Of a DNA stretch of 64,000 nt, positions 11,206 to 22,233 are shown piece by piece. Under the pieces are notes generated by a model. That model saw only the letters and a program-made list of their open reading frames with translations, was not told the DNA's origin and searched no databases. Source of the stretch: Crambe crambe. Lineage: Eukaryota > Porifera > Demospongiae > Poecilosclerida > Crambeidae. Location of the stretch: contig OZ004596.1 in assembly GCA_963924555.1 (NCBI GenBank), positions 5,900,139 to 5,964,138 of the forward strand, in the 5' to 3' direction. Every line of letters begins with the position of its first letter. The first letter of the stretch is position 1. A program made the position numbers and the translations under genes.

Positions 11206-14200
11206 ATGAATTTATCACTGAACCTAGGTGGTGGAGGAGGAGCAAAGAGCAAGGAACAAACCTCAGGGGAAGTTGAAGAAGCCAACATGTTCAAACAGCT
11301 CTGTGAGAATGTAACCACTGCCATGTTCACCCTCAACAATATCTTCCAGGAGGTAAAAATTAATAACTGTACGTCCAGTTTCAGTCACTCGATAAGTAAA
11401 ATTCATTTTTCACAGTTTCTGCAATTCAAAGATGAAATATTGAAGGTGAGCATAGAAAATTAATATGTGACTGATATCAGTACTTCCAAGTGTCCATTCG
11501 CATTCTCCACAGCACCCACTTCCATCCAATCTGGTACTTAGCTTGACATTGATGTCATCAAGACTCTTTCGAAGGTGAAGAAATCATAGATGAATTTTAG
11601 TCCTCTCCTTATCCTGCTTTCTTTGTCCCTTCATTGTCCTCACAGCTACTCAGACCTGTGTACACCAGTGGGGGAACTGAATCGCCTCGTTCTTCTGCAC
11701 TCAGTCCCATGGGAGATGAGAACCGAAGGGCTGAAAAGAGTCCGTTCAGATTATGAGAGCATGCAAAGGAAGTTCAATATTGCCCTCAAGAAGTTGGAGA
11801 TGATGGCAGCAGAGGTAAGGGGAGGGAGGGGGACCAACCATGTCTCAATCCACTGACTCCCATCGTCCAACGGTGTAAACCACGCCCTCTCAGGAGTCGA
11901 GAATCCAGCGGATAAAGACACTGGGGCATTGGGAGAGGCTGTTCTGTCATGTGATGCAGGCCAAGAGCCACGGAAGGAGGTGGAAGTTTAGGATCGAACC
12001 TTTAAGGAGGAGATTGGCAGCTGGTTATAATCCTTACCTCTCTGATTATGACTCTGACACAGACAGTGAAGGAGAGAAACTAACTGAAGTGAGTCAGCAG
12101 AGACAATCAAGGAGTGACCATGCTGAACTTGGCCAACAGCTAATTGTTTTAAATCCTTGCATTCAGAAATTGTATAATGGTTGAAGGGGTGGAGTACATG
12201 GTGACCCTATAAGGAACATATTTCTCTGCAGTTGCGAGTTGTCTGTTTACTGTTGTTGTTTACTGTTAGGATCAAGCGGAAGATGTGGAAAGATTGGATG
12301 GTGGCCACACAAACACTGACTTCATTAAGAAGGGGCGCTCCCCAATCAAAGTAATTTGTATGCTAAAGAAGATCTTGATAATGGAGTAAGGTATTCTCAC
12401 CTACAGCATAAGGGTGCTACTGGAGTCGAAGAATGGGATGAAGATTCACAAGAGACCACACCCTCTCCTCCTCCCCCACCCCCTCCTGTGGAGACAGCAG
12501 ATGCAACCACCTCAACAGCTGATCCAAGCTATGATGAGTGAGCCAGACAGCCTTTTCATCTTTAGTAATCTTAATTAATTACTTAATTACTTAAAGGTAC
12601 CTCCTCGTTCAACTGAGTCGACCAAGTGGACTACTGAAGAGTGAGTTCAAAATGGTGTCCTAGCCCTAGCCCTAACCCTAGCCCTAGCCCTAGCCCTAGC
12701 CCTAGCCTTGTACCCAAGCCCTACTTTTTTTGTGTCCATACACTCAACCCTTTGCTATCTCAATCAATTTATGTGGATGTAGAAAAGGATATCTGCTGCA
12801 CTCTCTCCTTGGGGGAAAAATTCTGCACTAGTGATGTTTTTCCTAGGAAAAAGAAATCTGAAACAGCTGCTCCAGACAGAACGTGAGTCCAAGGGACACT
12901 GTATAGATGGAATGGGTCACAGCTGCTAAGCAACTGTATTATCCCATGCCTTGCAGGCACCAGATGTTTTACTTTCCTCTGTCTGAGGAAGATGTGAATG
13001 AGAATGAGTCCTCTGCTAAATTGGTCATTGGAGTCTACCCAAGGAACGTTGCAGAAGATGTGGCTGCAACTCTTTCACTACCTCTCACTGACATCAAAAC
13101 AACAGTGAGTGTTGGAAGTTTATAGCTTGTGATATATAATGGATACCAACTGACTCAGTGCTGTGGTTATTATGATTCGGAAGTTTATGCTTTGGTAGGA
13201 GGAGCCAACTGTACTGGTACCACCTAGAACAAGGGATGAAGAGTTCAAAGTTCAGTGGGACCAGATAAATGATGGAGTCACAGCTTCCCCCATAGACTAT
13301 GCCCTCACACTTCGGAGGGACCAAGGGCTGGAGAAGAGGGAGGATGAGGAGGATGAGGAGGATATCCCCCTACTCCCCATGGTTTGCCACAGGGTCAGAG
13401 TTCAGAGGTAATGGTTTATTTGTTTGTTTGTTTACATGTTTGTTTGTTGTTTACATGTTTATTACTCTATAGACATCCTAAGATGCACAGTAGTGTGGTT
13501 ACGATGCCATGGGATGAGTAAGTAGCTTGAGATTTTTTTTCTTTAACTCTTTGAGTCTTGTCCTTCTCTATGCAGGTTGATGACAGAGTTAGGATATCGT
13601 GAAACTGTTGAGATGCAGTCCCGAGCAGCCTCAGCCTTGCCTCTAGAATCTGCCCCACCCTCACCACCCACCCCCGAGGAGACCGGTCCCACAGAGGAGG
13701 AGGTGAGGGATGAGATGGAGAAACAGACACAGGAGCAGCTGGGAGCTCTCTCCTTGCAGCACATGGAGCAGATGAAGCAGCTGCAACTGCAATACGAGTA
13801 TGCAGAGCATGTATTTCAGGTCAAGCATGTTTCTATGGTGATGACCACACAGGGAGAAGCTGGAGTCTTTATCGAAAATACTGGCCAGAGTAAAGATGGA
13901 GAAATCTCGTCAGATTGAAGATTTAGAACAAGGTACAGGATCATCAATGTCATAATCTCATTATGTATGCTTTTCTATATAGCACTTGTGGAGATGGAAA
14001 AGACAAAGGTAGATATGTTCTTATGTATGTATGTATGCTGTCATTAAAATTGATCTATGATCTCTAGTCTTCAGGGAAAAAAGGGCGGAGTATTGCTGAC
14101 ATTCAGCGCATGATTGCAAAAAGAAGGAAGAGAATAAGTCATGGTTTGCCGGATTGGGGAAAAGACTTACCAGATGATGTAAGTTAGCTACTGCATGTGT

Positions 14201-15202
14201 ACACAGTGAGAGAGTGCAGGTCTAGAACATTATCACTTCAGTTTTTTGAGAGGCTGGAGTTGTTCAAGGAAGAGAGTGTCAAGAAACAGGAAGAACTTGT
14301 GGAAAGAATCAAAAAGGAGGTGTGTTATCCATGCTTGGCTTTTCTGGCATCACTTACTCCTCTCTCTCTCTCTCTCTCTCTCTCTCCCCCCCTCAATCCC
14401 TCGTACATAGGTGAGTGAGGCATGTGAGAGACAGCTGGCCACCCAACACAAACTTGCTCCTGGAACAAGAACTGATATTGATGTCACCACTGAAGGTAGG
14501 AGGAGCTCCTGGATCATGGCAGTCGTTCAATGAATGTGTTGACATCGTTTAGATATCTCCCTTCCTGCATTATTCATGCCAACTCCCACTAACAAACACT
14601 TGGTGTACACTCCTCGAGCACACAAGTACTTCCATCCCCCTGGTTCCCACGACACCAGAGTCACCCAGCCACCTGCCATTTTCAAACTCTCCACACGCCA
14701 AACTGGGGTGGGTAGGTATACAGCAGCTCAAAATTCAAGGATATGTGTGTGCATGGCATGACTTTCTTCATGTGTTTTACACTGTCTGCATGCATGTGCC
14801 AATATGTCTGTGTGTGTGCATGCATATGCGCATGTAGCTGGATACTGTGTGTATCTGATCTGTCCATGTATTATAATTGATTCCTCTTTTCTCTTTCATT
14901 AGCTACAGACCCTGAACTTGTTTGAGCTGAGCCAACATTTCAGTCAGACAGGTCCCCAATGGTTGAAAGAGACCAACCGGCATTACTCCCCACAGCTCAC
15001 CCCTGCCCCTCCCCCTAGTGCCTGTGGCTACTATAACACCCATCCCATCACCATGACAACACCCCATGAAGTCATTGTAGAGGAAGAAGAGGAAGAAAAC
15101 AAACTTGGAGAAACCAGTCAACCTCAAGAAAAATCCAGGCAAGAACTCAGCTCTGGGGAGAAAAGGGCTGATTCAAGACATGCATACAAAACTGTCATTT
15201 AG
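11206..15202 (+). CDS. Unrecognised multi-exon coiled-coil protein
   Basis: About a dozen or more short exons can be chained. The start is ATG 11206 (MNLSLNLGGGGG...); exon 1 ends about 11352. Then come FLQFKDEILK, a block with HSVPWEMRTEGLKRVRSDYE and KFNIALKKLEMMAAE, and an exon from about 11893 with GHWERLFCHVMQAKSHGRRW and acidic YLSDYDSDTDSEGEKL. After that: MFYFPLSEEDV, an acidic EEPTVLVPPRTRDEEF exon, a coiled coil with EKQTQEQLGALSLQHMEQMK, ERLELFKEESVKKQEELVER, VSEACERQLATQHKL (exon from 14411), a Pro/His exon (YTPRAHKYFHPPG), and a last exon ending in an acidic EEEEEEN stretch with stop at 15202. This suggests a large, charged, partly coiled cytoplasmic or centrosomal protein; I cannot name it. 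Several exon borders are uncertain. Confidence 0.6.
12659..12708. repeat. Interstitial telomere-like hexamer array (CCCTAG)n
   Basis: About eight head-to-tail copies of CCCTAG, with one perfect CCCTAA, inside an intron that follows a donor at about 12640 (GTGAGTTC). CCCTAG is a one-base variant of the animal telomere unit. Confidence 0.9.
14359..14393 (+). repeat. (CT)n-C7 tract acting as a polypyrimidine tract
   Basis: A CT-dinucleotide run followed by C7 lies 18 bp upstream of the acceptor CATAG at 14410, which opens the VSEACERQLATQHK exon of the gene starting at 11206. Confidence 0.85.
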
Positions 15203-15375
15203 TTCATTCATATCATAGTTCATCTACCATCCATACCTGTTAGTTAGCATTATAGCAACCATTAGATCCAGCTGGCCAAAATTAAATTTTGATAATTTGA
15301 TTGGGTGCTTATGGTGAGGTTACATTTGCTAGTTGCCCACATGAGAAAGGAGAGGGCTAGTTAGTTCTCCATGCA

Positions 15376-17368
15376 TCACGTCTTCTCGATTGTCTCTGGC
15401 AATCTTCTGTACTGGTAGACACGCTTCATGTGCCTGGACAAAAGAGATGGTACTATTTCATTAGGGAATCTGATACATTCCTACTGGGAAATGCAACCCA
15501 CTTAATTATGGAAGCCTATTTTATGACCACATGCTACCTACACACATTTTCTTTTAATTGGGCCTGATTGGTGGTGTGTACTCTCACTTTTTATTCTTCT
15601 GGAAGAAGCAGGCAGCTGCAGTAACAATGATGCCACTTATAAACAAGATGGCAGCCACACAGAGCAGGACAGGCACGACAATCCTCAACAAGTTACGTTT
15701 CTTTGAATATTCCTCAAAAACAGTCTCTTCAGTTCGGCTCTCAGCACGAACAGAGGCTGAGCTGTTTGTTTGCAATGCTGGGAGTATGCCAGTGAGATTT
15801 GACAATGGTGATGATTCTCTTGAGACTTGAATGGCATCACTGGTAGTACTGCGACTGGTAGTGGTGGTAACCTCGGGCAATAAACCTGCCATATAGAAAA
15901 GAATATCTAGTTTGACAGTGTCCCAAAGGAAATACAAGACACAATTTCAAAGTACCAAAGTAAACACAAGTCACGGGGTGAGAATAGAGTGTTATGGTGG
16001 TCATTCATTGGGTGCTAATTGAGTGATATTTTAATGTGAGAATGTAATATTGCATGAAGCCATTATTAGTATGTTGGCATCATTTCTTGGTATAGTGGCA
16101 GGGAAGCAACAGTCAACCAGTGAGTGAATGTTAATAGAGCTGGGCCAGTAAAACACCAGTAAAACATTTGTAAAACACCATTAACTTTAGTAGGTGATGT
16201 GCAGCTGCCACACACATACCTGTGGTGGAGGGATCATCCAGAACTCGAACGTGGACCGTATCTCTGCTTATCTTCAGTGAAGAGTCAGTGACAGTGAGTG
16301 TGAAGACATATGTACCAGGAGTGAGGTTGAGGACCTTGAGGACCGGGGAGGTGCGATTCAGTAACGTTGGCTTCTTCAGGTGGTCTTCTGAAGTCAACTC
16401 CCAGAAGTAGCGAATCACTTCCTGCGATTAATAAGAGAAACTCAATTGTTACATCACTTACAACCTTAAGAATAGGACTTGTCCCAAAGTGAAAATAACA
16501 AATGCTCAAAAAATAGCATCACTCTAAGATGATGGAGTTAATCAAAACAGCTAGAAAAACTTGCTAATTGTCTGTTATGCACCTACCACATCATTGGTAC
16601 TCGCATTTCCAAACAACACAACACTGCTCTCAGGGTAGCGAATGATTACGTCAGGTCCAGCATTAGCCACTAAACGGACACCAAGATTATCCACACTGTA
16701 CGGAGGTCTGGTGGATATTCCCCCCACTCTATCTGGAGAATAGCCTACTCCTTCTCTACTTGAATGCTTGGTGGTGGTCTCGTAGGGATTAATGGGGAGT
16801 TTCCCATGCTTCCTTAGCGACCAATTATTAGCTCCATGCATCATTCGTACGTAAATACTATTAACAGAGGCTGTTGGTGGCAAGTTGATGGGGTCACAGT
16901 CTAATGAGCCGTCATTGCAGCTGACAGCAGAGCAGATGCCTGCAATGACCCAAATGTACTGACAGTGCGTGGGCCCCAGTTCACAACACTTGGTGATACA
17001 GGAATCTATAGCCTCACGATTGGTTATCATTAATAAGACTTTCAGCTTCCTTACTTTCAATCCACCTGAAGAGAAGAGGAAGCAAGTATTATTTTTTGCA
17101 CACCTGAGCTGACCAATAATCTCATCCCTGGTTCAGCTATTATTAGCTAACCTCGAGGCACAACGGAGTAGTCAGGCACTCTTCCAACTTGGCACTGGAT
17201 CACTTCACTACTGCCACCTTCATTTATCATGTACCCTGTCGTCAATATTCATGAATTAGCGTTTATACTTATGGTAGTAGGTTTAATTATTATACCCGTA
17301 GCTATGGCCAGGAGAGTAGAGAGAGAAAGCAACGAAAGCCATAATGTCCATCTTTCCATAGGCACCAT
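15376..17368 (-). CDS. KIAA0319-like type I membrane protein (MANSC-like plus one PKD domain)
   Basis: The start is ATG 17368 (MVPMERWTLWLSLLSLSTLL), a clear signal peptide. A cysteine-rich MANSC-like segment follows (CITKCCELGPTHCQYIW...CSAVSC). Then comes a single PKD-type domain split over two exons: VANAGPDVIIRYPESSVVLF...NASTND, then VIRYFWELTS...PGTYVFTLTVTDSS. A Ser/Thr-rich stalk leads to the membrane helix (NLLRIVVPVLLCVAAILFIS). Reading straight through gives a stop at 15584 after FFQKNKK. A strong donor (AAAAA/GTGAGAG, exon end 15588) and an acceptor (TTTTGTCCAG, exon start 15433) instead join in frame to KHMKRVYQYRRLPETIEKT, stop at 15376. Vertebrate KIAA0319 and KIAA0319L carry several PKD repeats and an AP-2-binding tail; this is a minimal version. 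Family call by architecture. Confidence 0.75.
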
Positions 17369-17521
17369 CTCCTTAGTTCACTTTCTTTAGCCAGCCACTA
17401 GCTAGGTGGCTTTAGCTCTACACAAAACTCTACCACGGTGAATCAAAAACAGGAAGCTATCGAAATTATAATTACTGTACTTCCTGGAAATAAAACAGAA
17501 CATCTAACACATGAAAAGTAG

Positions 17522-19011
17522 TCAGGTATTGCCCTCAGCAGTACCACACAGAGTAGGACCAGAGCCAGTTTGCTCATTCTCTTTCACCAATAATGTCCCT
17601 TCTGCAGCACTGCCTTCTTTTCCTTCCACTGCCACCTCCACCTCTTCTTCCCCTACCTCCTCCTCCATTGCCATGGCTCCACCCCCAACTATTTGGTCTT
17701 GTGCCTGCCTGGTCCTGGTGTTGTAGCGCAACACTCTCAAAGTGCTAGGAGCACTGCAGAGTCCTTGAGACTTGGCTAGGACCAAGCGTCGGTGATGGAA
17801 GGAGCTCGAGCCAGCCCCACTGGAGGAAGAAGGACTCGATGAAGATAAATTATGATGGGCATGGCTATATTCAATCCCGACTATTGAGTGATCTTGTGAA
17901 TCTCCAAGCGCCGATTGGTCCTGGATGGATATTTGATCTGTATCTTTTTTGCTTGTGGATGAGATTGGAGGCAATACAGGTGGAGCATCTCTAGGTGCAA
18001 ATTCCTTTAAAGTGAGAAGTTGTTGAAGTTCTGATGGAAGTATCTGAGGGTCTTTAGTAGTGTGTGCAGGTCTAAGGGGATGGATGTGGCGACGCTCTAT
18101 TTGATCACTAGAGGAACTAGGCAAAGAGGTTCTAGCTGGAGGTGTGGTGAGGTGTCGACGAATTGGAGTACTGGCACGCCTCTTAATGATATGATGACTC
18201 TGTCCTGCTAAAGATGTGGATGGTGGATGAGGAGAATAAGTTGGAGGAGGGGTAAGAAACGGCTGCTTTTGTTTGCCTTTTGGTGTTGGTCTTGAAGTAG
18301 GTAAAGATTGAACAGTTAGTGTTGTGTTGGTATGGTCCACTCCTATTAACCTAGATGAATCATTATGTCCTTCTGAGTATGATGAGGCTTTCTGATCAAC
18401 ACAATGATGAGAGCATGCACAGACTTGAGCATTGGCTTCCATCTCTTGCTTCAAACGAACACGAGTTTGATAGAGCTGCTGAGTCAGTAAAGCTATCAAA
18501 TTTGCTTTTGCTTCCAACTCAATGTTCAGTTGACCAACAGTAGTCTCTTGTGTTGATATCTCCTCAGCATGTTTAGTAAGAAGCTGTTCCACTTGATACT
18601 GAAGCAGTGCTACTTTCTCACATTGTTTAGATAGTTCAGATTTATAGTTTGCCAGCTCAGATCTGCTGGCTATCAGCTCTTCTTCAAGTTGGGATTGGCC
18701 TGAAGAAAGAAAAAAAGACAATGACCATGCTAGAAAGCAACTATATAGCTGCACTCGACTCACCAGATGTAGACGATTTGTTGCCATCCATAGTCAGTTC
18801 AAACGTCAATCCTGCAATCAAACATAATAGGTTACTGGTACATGGTACAAATGGCAAGTAGACATGATCTGGTGATGCACTCACTTGCATTCTTATTCTG
18901 CAATAGCTCTATTTCCTTGTGCAGCGCTTCCAAAGTCTTGGCATGCTGTTCTTGTATGAAGGCAATGGAGCTCTCGGCATTTTTCAGCTCGAGTCTGGCT
19001 TTGGCGAGCAT
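17522..19011 (-). CDS. CCDC92-family coiled-coil protein
   Basis: Three exons: 19011..18885, 18811..18764 and 18699..17522; the phases close. The N-terminus (MLAKARLELKNAES, FIQEQHAKTLEALHKEIE) matches the first CCDC92/CCDC74 helix (human ENQLHSAQKNLLFLQREHAS). The second family helix is present as IELEAKANLIALLTQQLYQT, comparable with SELEQRASTIAYLTSQL. A late VLPPI motif resembles the conserved VIPPI. The last 200 residues are Ser/Pro-rich and finally acidic. Family knowledge: CCDC92 localises to the centriole/ciliary base and interacts with CEP164. The promoter holds an RFX X-box, which agrees with a ciliary role. About 450 aa; head-to-head with HINT3. Confidence 0.75.
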
Positions 19012-19067
19012 GACCGGCTGTATACCTGATAGAGCTGAAAGGTTCTTTAAGGTGCGAGGACCACGCC

Positions 19068-19081
19068 GTTGCCTTGGTAAC
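19068..19081. promoter_or_regulatory. RFX X-box (GTTGCC-TT-GGTAAC)
   Basis: A perfect inverted-repeat X-box, 57 bp upstream of the CCDC92-like ATG and 253 bp upstream of the HINT3 ATG. It matches GTNRCC-N(0-3)-RGYAAC on both strands. X-boxes close to the start codon mark RFX-regulated ciliary genes in animals; use here is inferred. Confidence 0.65.
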
Positions 19082-19333
19082 TGCTAAACAACCAGCTGAG
19101 CTGTGCTATGGGTTTAGTGAGCTAGCTACTTCCTTCGGCTGGAGTGAAAGCCTAACTCGTAGTATCTACCTTATGGCCTTTTCCTGGATGGTACGTTGCT
19201 CTTTTCTGAGCTAGCATGATCGAGAAAGCCAGAGCTAGCAGCCATGGCAATGGATAAATTTTCTTCTAATTATTCGCAACTCTATTCGACCCTTTTCCAT
19301 ATTCTCTAGCTAGACAGTACGTGATCAGTGACT

Positions 19334-19879
19334 ATGGCTGAAAAGGGAGAAGCAGAAATCAACCCTCCATTGGAACAGCATCCAGAAACAGCAAATAATG
19401 ACCCGAAGGTTTCACCTGCTGATCCCTCTTCTTCTAAAGACATTCACACCCCTACCAATGCCCCTAACTGCATCTTCTGCAAAATCTGCTCCAAGGAAGC
19501 TCCAGGTGAAATAAAATATGAAGACTCTGACTATGTCTGTTTTGAGGATCGGAAACCTGTTAGCACTTGTCACTACTTGGTAGTGCCCCGTCAACACATT
19601 CGAGATCCCCGTACTCTCACTTCGAAGGACATCCCCATGGTAGAACGCATGGTCGAAATTGGTAAGCAGGTGCTCGAAGAACATGGAAGCAATGTTGAAG
19701 AGGCTCGAATGGGATTCCACTGGCCTCCATTCATCTTTGTCAAACATTTACACTTACACATTATCAGTCCAGCAAGTGGAATGAGTTGGTTGAATCGAAA
19801 TATAGTGTTTCGAAGTGACTCGCTTGTCTTTAGCACACCAAGCTACATGTTAAACTACCTCAAAACAAAGACCTCATGA
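19334..19879 (+). CDS. HINT3: HINT3-type histidine triad nucleotide hydrolase
   Basis: Single exon, ATG 19334, 181 aa (human HINT3 is 182). After an about 45-residue polar N-terminus the HIT domain begins with NCIFCKICSKEAPGE. It continues with CFEDRKPVSTCHYLVVPRQH and ARMGFHWPPF, then the catalytic triad KHLHLHIISP (HxHxH). The C-terminal NRNIVFRSDSLVFSTPSY resembles the aprataxin-like HINT3 branch rather than HINT1. Family role: hydrolysis of nucleoside phosphoramidates and acyl-adenylates. The central His of the triad is present, so it should be active. Divergent from the CCDC92-like gene. Confidence 0.92.
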   Translation: MAEKGEAEINPPLEQHPETANNDPKVSPADPSSSKDIHTPTNAPNCIFCKICSKEAPGEIKYEDSDYVCFEDRKPVSTCHYLVVPRQHIRDPRTLTSKDIPMVERMVEIGKQVLEEHGSNVEEARMGFHWPPFIFVKHLHLHIISPASGMSWLNRNIVFRSDSLVFSTPSYMLNYLKTKTS

Positions 19880-20082
19880 GATAATTAATATTTTCTGTCT
19901 ACATTAATGTTATGGTTATTCGTTTATTTGTGCTTCAAAAGTTGTGCAATATAAAATGAGTGAGTTGCATAATGAGGATAATTGTGTCTAGCCAAGTGTA
20001 GTCATGATGAATGATGAAGAATTGGCGTTGTTTCAAAACAGTTGAGGTGATTAGGCTGCCATGACTTGTGTTTATGGTAGAA

Positions 20083-20556
20083 CTATGCCTCTGTGTTGAT
20101 AATAGAGTCTAAAGAAGAATTGTATGTTGTATTATTGGTGTTGAGTAGCGAGTTAAAGGAGTAGGAAGGTGGTGGACCCGTATTGTATCCACTGGATAGC
20201 GTCCCATTCCCATGTTGCTGGTTAGACGTGTCACCGGTCATACCGAAAAAGTATATCTCCCTGTTGGCTTCCAGCATGCCTTCCTGATGATCCCTGTGTC
20301 TTCTGCGATGGCAACAATAAATGCAACATCCCGACAGCCAAATTAGAGATGTGAGAATAATGGCAACAACTGCCACAGTGCTCACTCCATAGGGCGAGTA
20401 GAGAAAGGTCTCAAAGTCTTCGATACTATCCACACTATTGGAAGGCATATCTGTAGAATTGAATGCCATGGCTTCAGAGTTTTGGCCAATGCTCTGTAAT
20501 TTATTGGTCCACAAGTGTAAATCTTCCTGGCAATGTTTTCCTTTTATCTTGTTTTC
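20083..20556 (-). CDS. C-terminal exon of a single-pass membrane protein with PPxY motif (5' part unresolved)
   Basis: An acceptor TTCCTGCAG precedes GAA at 20556 and the frame stays open to a stop at 20083. An internal ATG at 20469 (MAFNSTDMPSN) could also serve as a start. The frame has a short luminal or extracellular part, one transmembrane helix (VSTVAVVAIILTSLIWLSGC), a Cys-rich, basic juxtamembrane stretch (CCIYCCHRRRHR, a likely palmitoylation and stop-transfer site) and a Gly/Asn/Ser-rich cytoplasmic tail with PPPSYSF. The PPxY is the usual ligand of WW domains such as those of NEDD4 ligases. Upstream exons probably lie between 20570 and 21450; one candidate is a 14 bp micro-exon near 20772-20785. 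No family name. Confidence 0.55.
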   Translation of the reverse strand, partial: ENKIKGKHCQEDLHLWTNKLQSIGQNSEAMAFNSTDMPSNSVDSIEDFETFLYSPYGVSTVAVVAIILTSLIWLSGCCIYCCHRRRHRDHQEGMLEANREIYFFGMTGDTSNQQHGNGTLSSGYNTGPPPSYSFNSLLNTNNTTYNSSLDSIINTEA

Positions 20557-21519
20557 CTGCAGGAATATAAAAATGATGATGGAAGGACATTAACATAGTG
20601 ATATGCTGTATTCCTGCATGGTAGCATGTTATATTCCTGGTAGTAGCCAATGGCATTTGGCAGAGTTGTCACGAGAATTATAAATTATAACAATTTGTTT
20701 ACATCTCCCATCCTCAACCATAAAAACAACACTGATAAGACTGTGACGTGTGAAAAATGAAACACAGCTCACCTTCTAATCTGACACTGCAAATAATGAT
20801 TACTTTCATGCATTCACTAGTAAATTTTTAGGCTCTGAATCTCTACACATCCTAAATTGGACATCATATGCATGGCTGAATTTGGAATTTAAAGCATGAA
20901 ACAAGTGCTGTCTTTGTTCTTGTATTATTGAGTGACAAGTGATTGCAATGAGTTAGCAACATTCCAGTGAAAAGAAGCCATTGTAGAATTAGACACACAG
21001 GCTATGAACAATAGGAACGCAGATACCTACATAACACCATACTAGAGAGCAACATCTGGTGAATTGATGTGCATACCATGCCTCCCTCACAGTTGCTTTC
21101 ATCATGTTTACGTAAATGCAGAACAGCAATTTGATATGGTACTGACCTAGCTAAAGGGCTTCCTTATTCTCACAAAGAAATTAACTTCAATCATACAGCT
21201 AGCTATGGGGGATTAGAATGTATACATAATATACTAGCTACCTAGCTTAGTAGTAAGCTCTAACTTTTATGGTAAGATTTTTTCATTAATGCATTAATAT
21301 GGATGAATCTGGATACCTCTATCTAGTTGTTATTACTGTAGTCACTAACTAAATTAACTCACCCCTAGCTCAGCTCACTGATATTATTTTTGCGATGATT
21401 CTAACTGTCAAGATGAACGAGTTTTTAGTAGTATTGCGTGGTGCTAGCGCGCGCGTAAATAATTCACGATGACGTCATAATTATATGAGGGGATATCCGG
21501 GAGTGAAGAGATAGCAGCC
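20557..21519. other. Upstream region of the PPxY gene and promoter towards BOLA2
   Basis: No convincing coding exon could be fixed. Bounded by TTTGCAG and GTGAGC on the minus strand is a 14-nt segment (about 20772-20785) that could be a micro-exon of the minus-strand gene. The right end holds the BOLA2 promoter. Confidence 0.35.
21448..21477. promoter_or_regulatory. BOLA2 promoter: GCGCGC plus palindromic CRE TGACGTCA
   Basis: TGACGTCA at 21470-21477 is the full ATF/CREB site, 43 bp upstream of the BOLA2 ATG, with a GCGCGC run at about 21448-21455. The same pair occurs upstream of NCoR (29070-29096). Confidence 0.5.
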
Positions 21520-21830
21520 ATGGTAGATATCAGCTCCAGATCGTTACAGGAAAAGCTCTGCAACAAGCTAGATGCTTCTTACGTAGTAAGGATAATTGTG
21601 TATAACCATAGCTGGAATTATTGTATATTATGTAGGATGTGAAAGACACTTCCGGTGGGTGTGGTCAGAAATTTGAAGTCGTAGTGGTCTCTCCTCAGTT
21701 CGAAGGGAAGCGTTTACTGGAGCGCCACAGATTGGTTAACGAGTGTTTGTCTAAAGAACTAGAACAGATTCATGCTTTCAGCCAAAAGACTTACACACCG
21801 GAACAGTGGGTCGAAATGAACAGGAAATAA
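21520..21830 (+). CDS. BOLA2: BOLA2, cytosolic monothiol glutaredoxin partner
   Basis: Exon 1 21520..21585 and exon 2 21636..21830 (50 bp intron, phase 0) give 86 aa, the same as human BOLA2. The N-terminal helix (SSRSLQEKLCNKL) is followed by DTSGGCGQKFEVVVVSPQFE, and by the BolA core GKRLLERHRLVNECLSKEL and IHAFSQKTYTPEQW, which matches the BOLA2 branch (QKTLTPDQW). The conserved His of RHRLV and the Cys after SGG are the residues used for Fe-S cluster sharing with GLRX3. Family role: cytosolic iron-sulphur trafficking. Confidence 0.95.
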
Positions 21831-22233
21831 ACCTATCACATGACTTAGCGAGCATGCGCACTAACGATGTGCATGTGAAAAAAATTTTATCTGCCATTTT
21901 TTTTTGAGTATAGTTGAATTATGACAACTGTTAACATAGAAATGTGAACTGCATTTGATGCATATGGGAATAATGTAAAATTTAATGCATTGCATGAAAC
22001 AAAAAAAGGGAAGAAAAGCTGTTACAGAATGGGATGCGAGTCGAAACTAACAAAAAAGTATAACACAGTATGTACTGAAGGGGATATGGAACATTTAACC
22101 AAGAGTTACTGCATATGAATGTAGACCAGCCATATACACAGTGCCTAGAGGCTAAAGGAGGGACCGAGTAAGCCATCTGAGGGGGGAAAACCTTTGAATC
22201 ATGTTGGTTCTGATATACAGGGTTGGATGTTTG
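21831..22233. other. Convergent 3' spacer between BOLA2 and NCoR
   Basis: AT-rich 3' UTR-like DNA with A-runs. No coding potential of note; an NRF1-like half site (AGCATGCGCA) lies near 21850. Confidence 0.4.
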
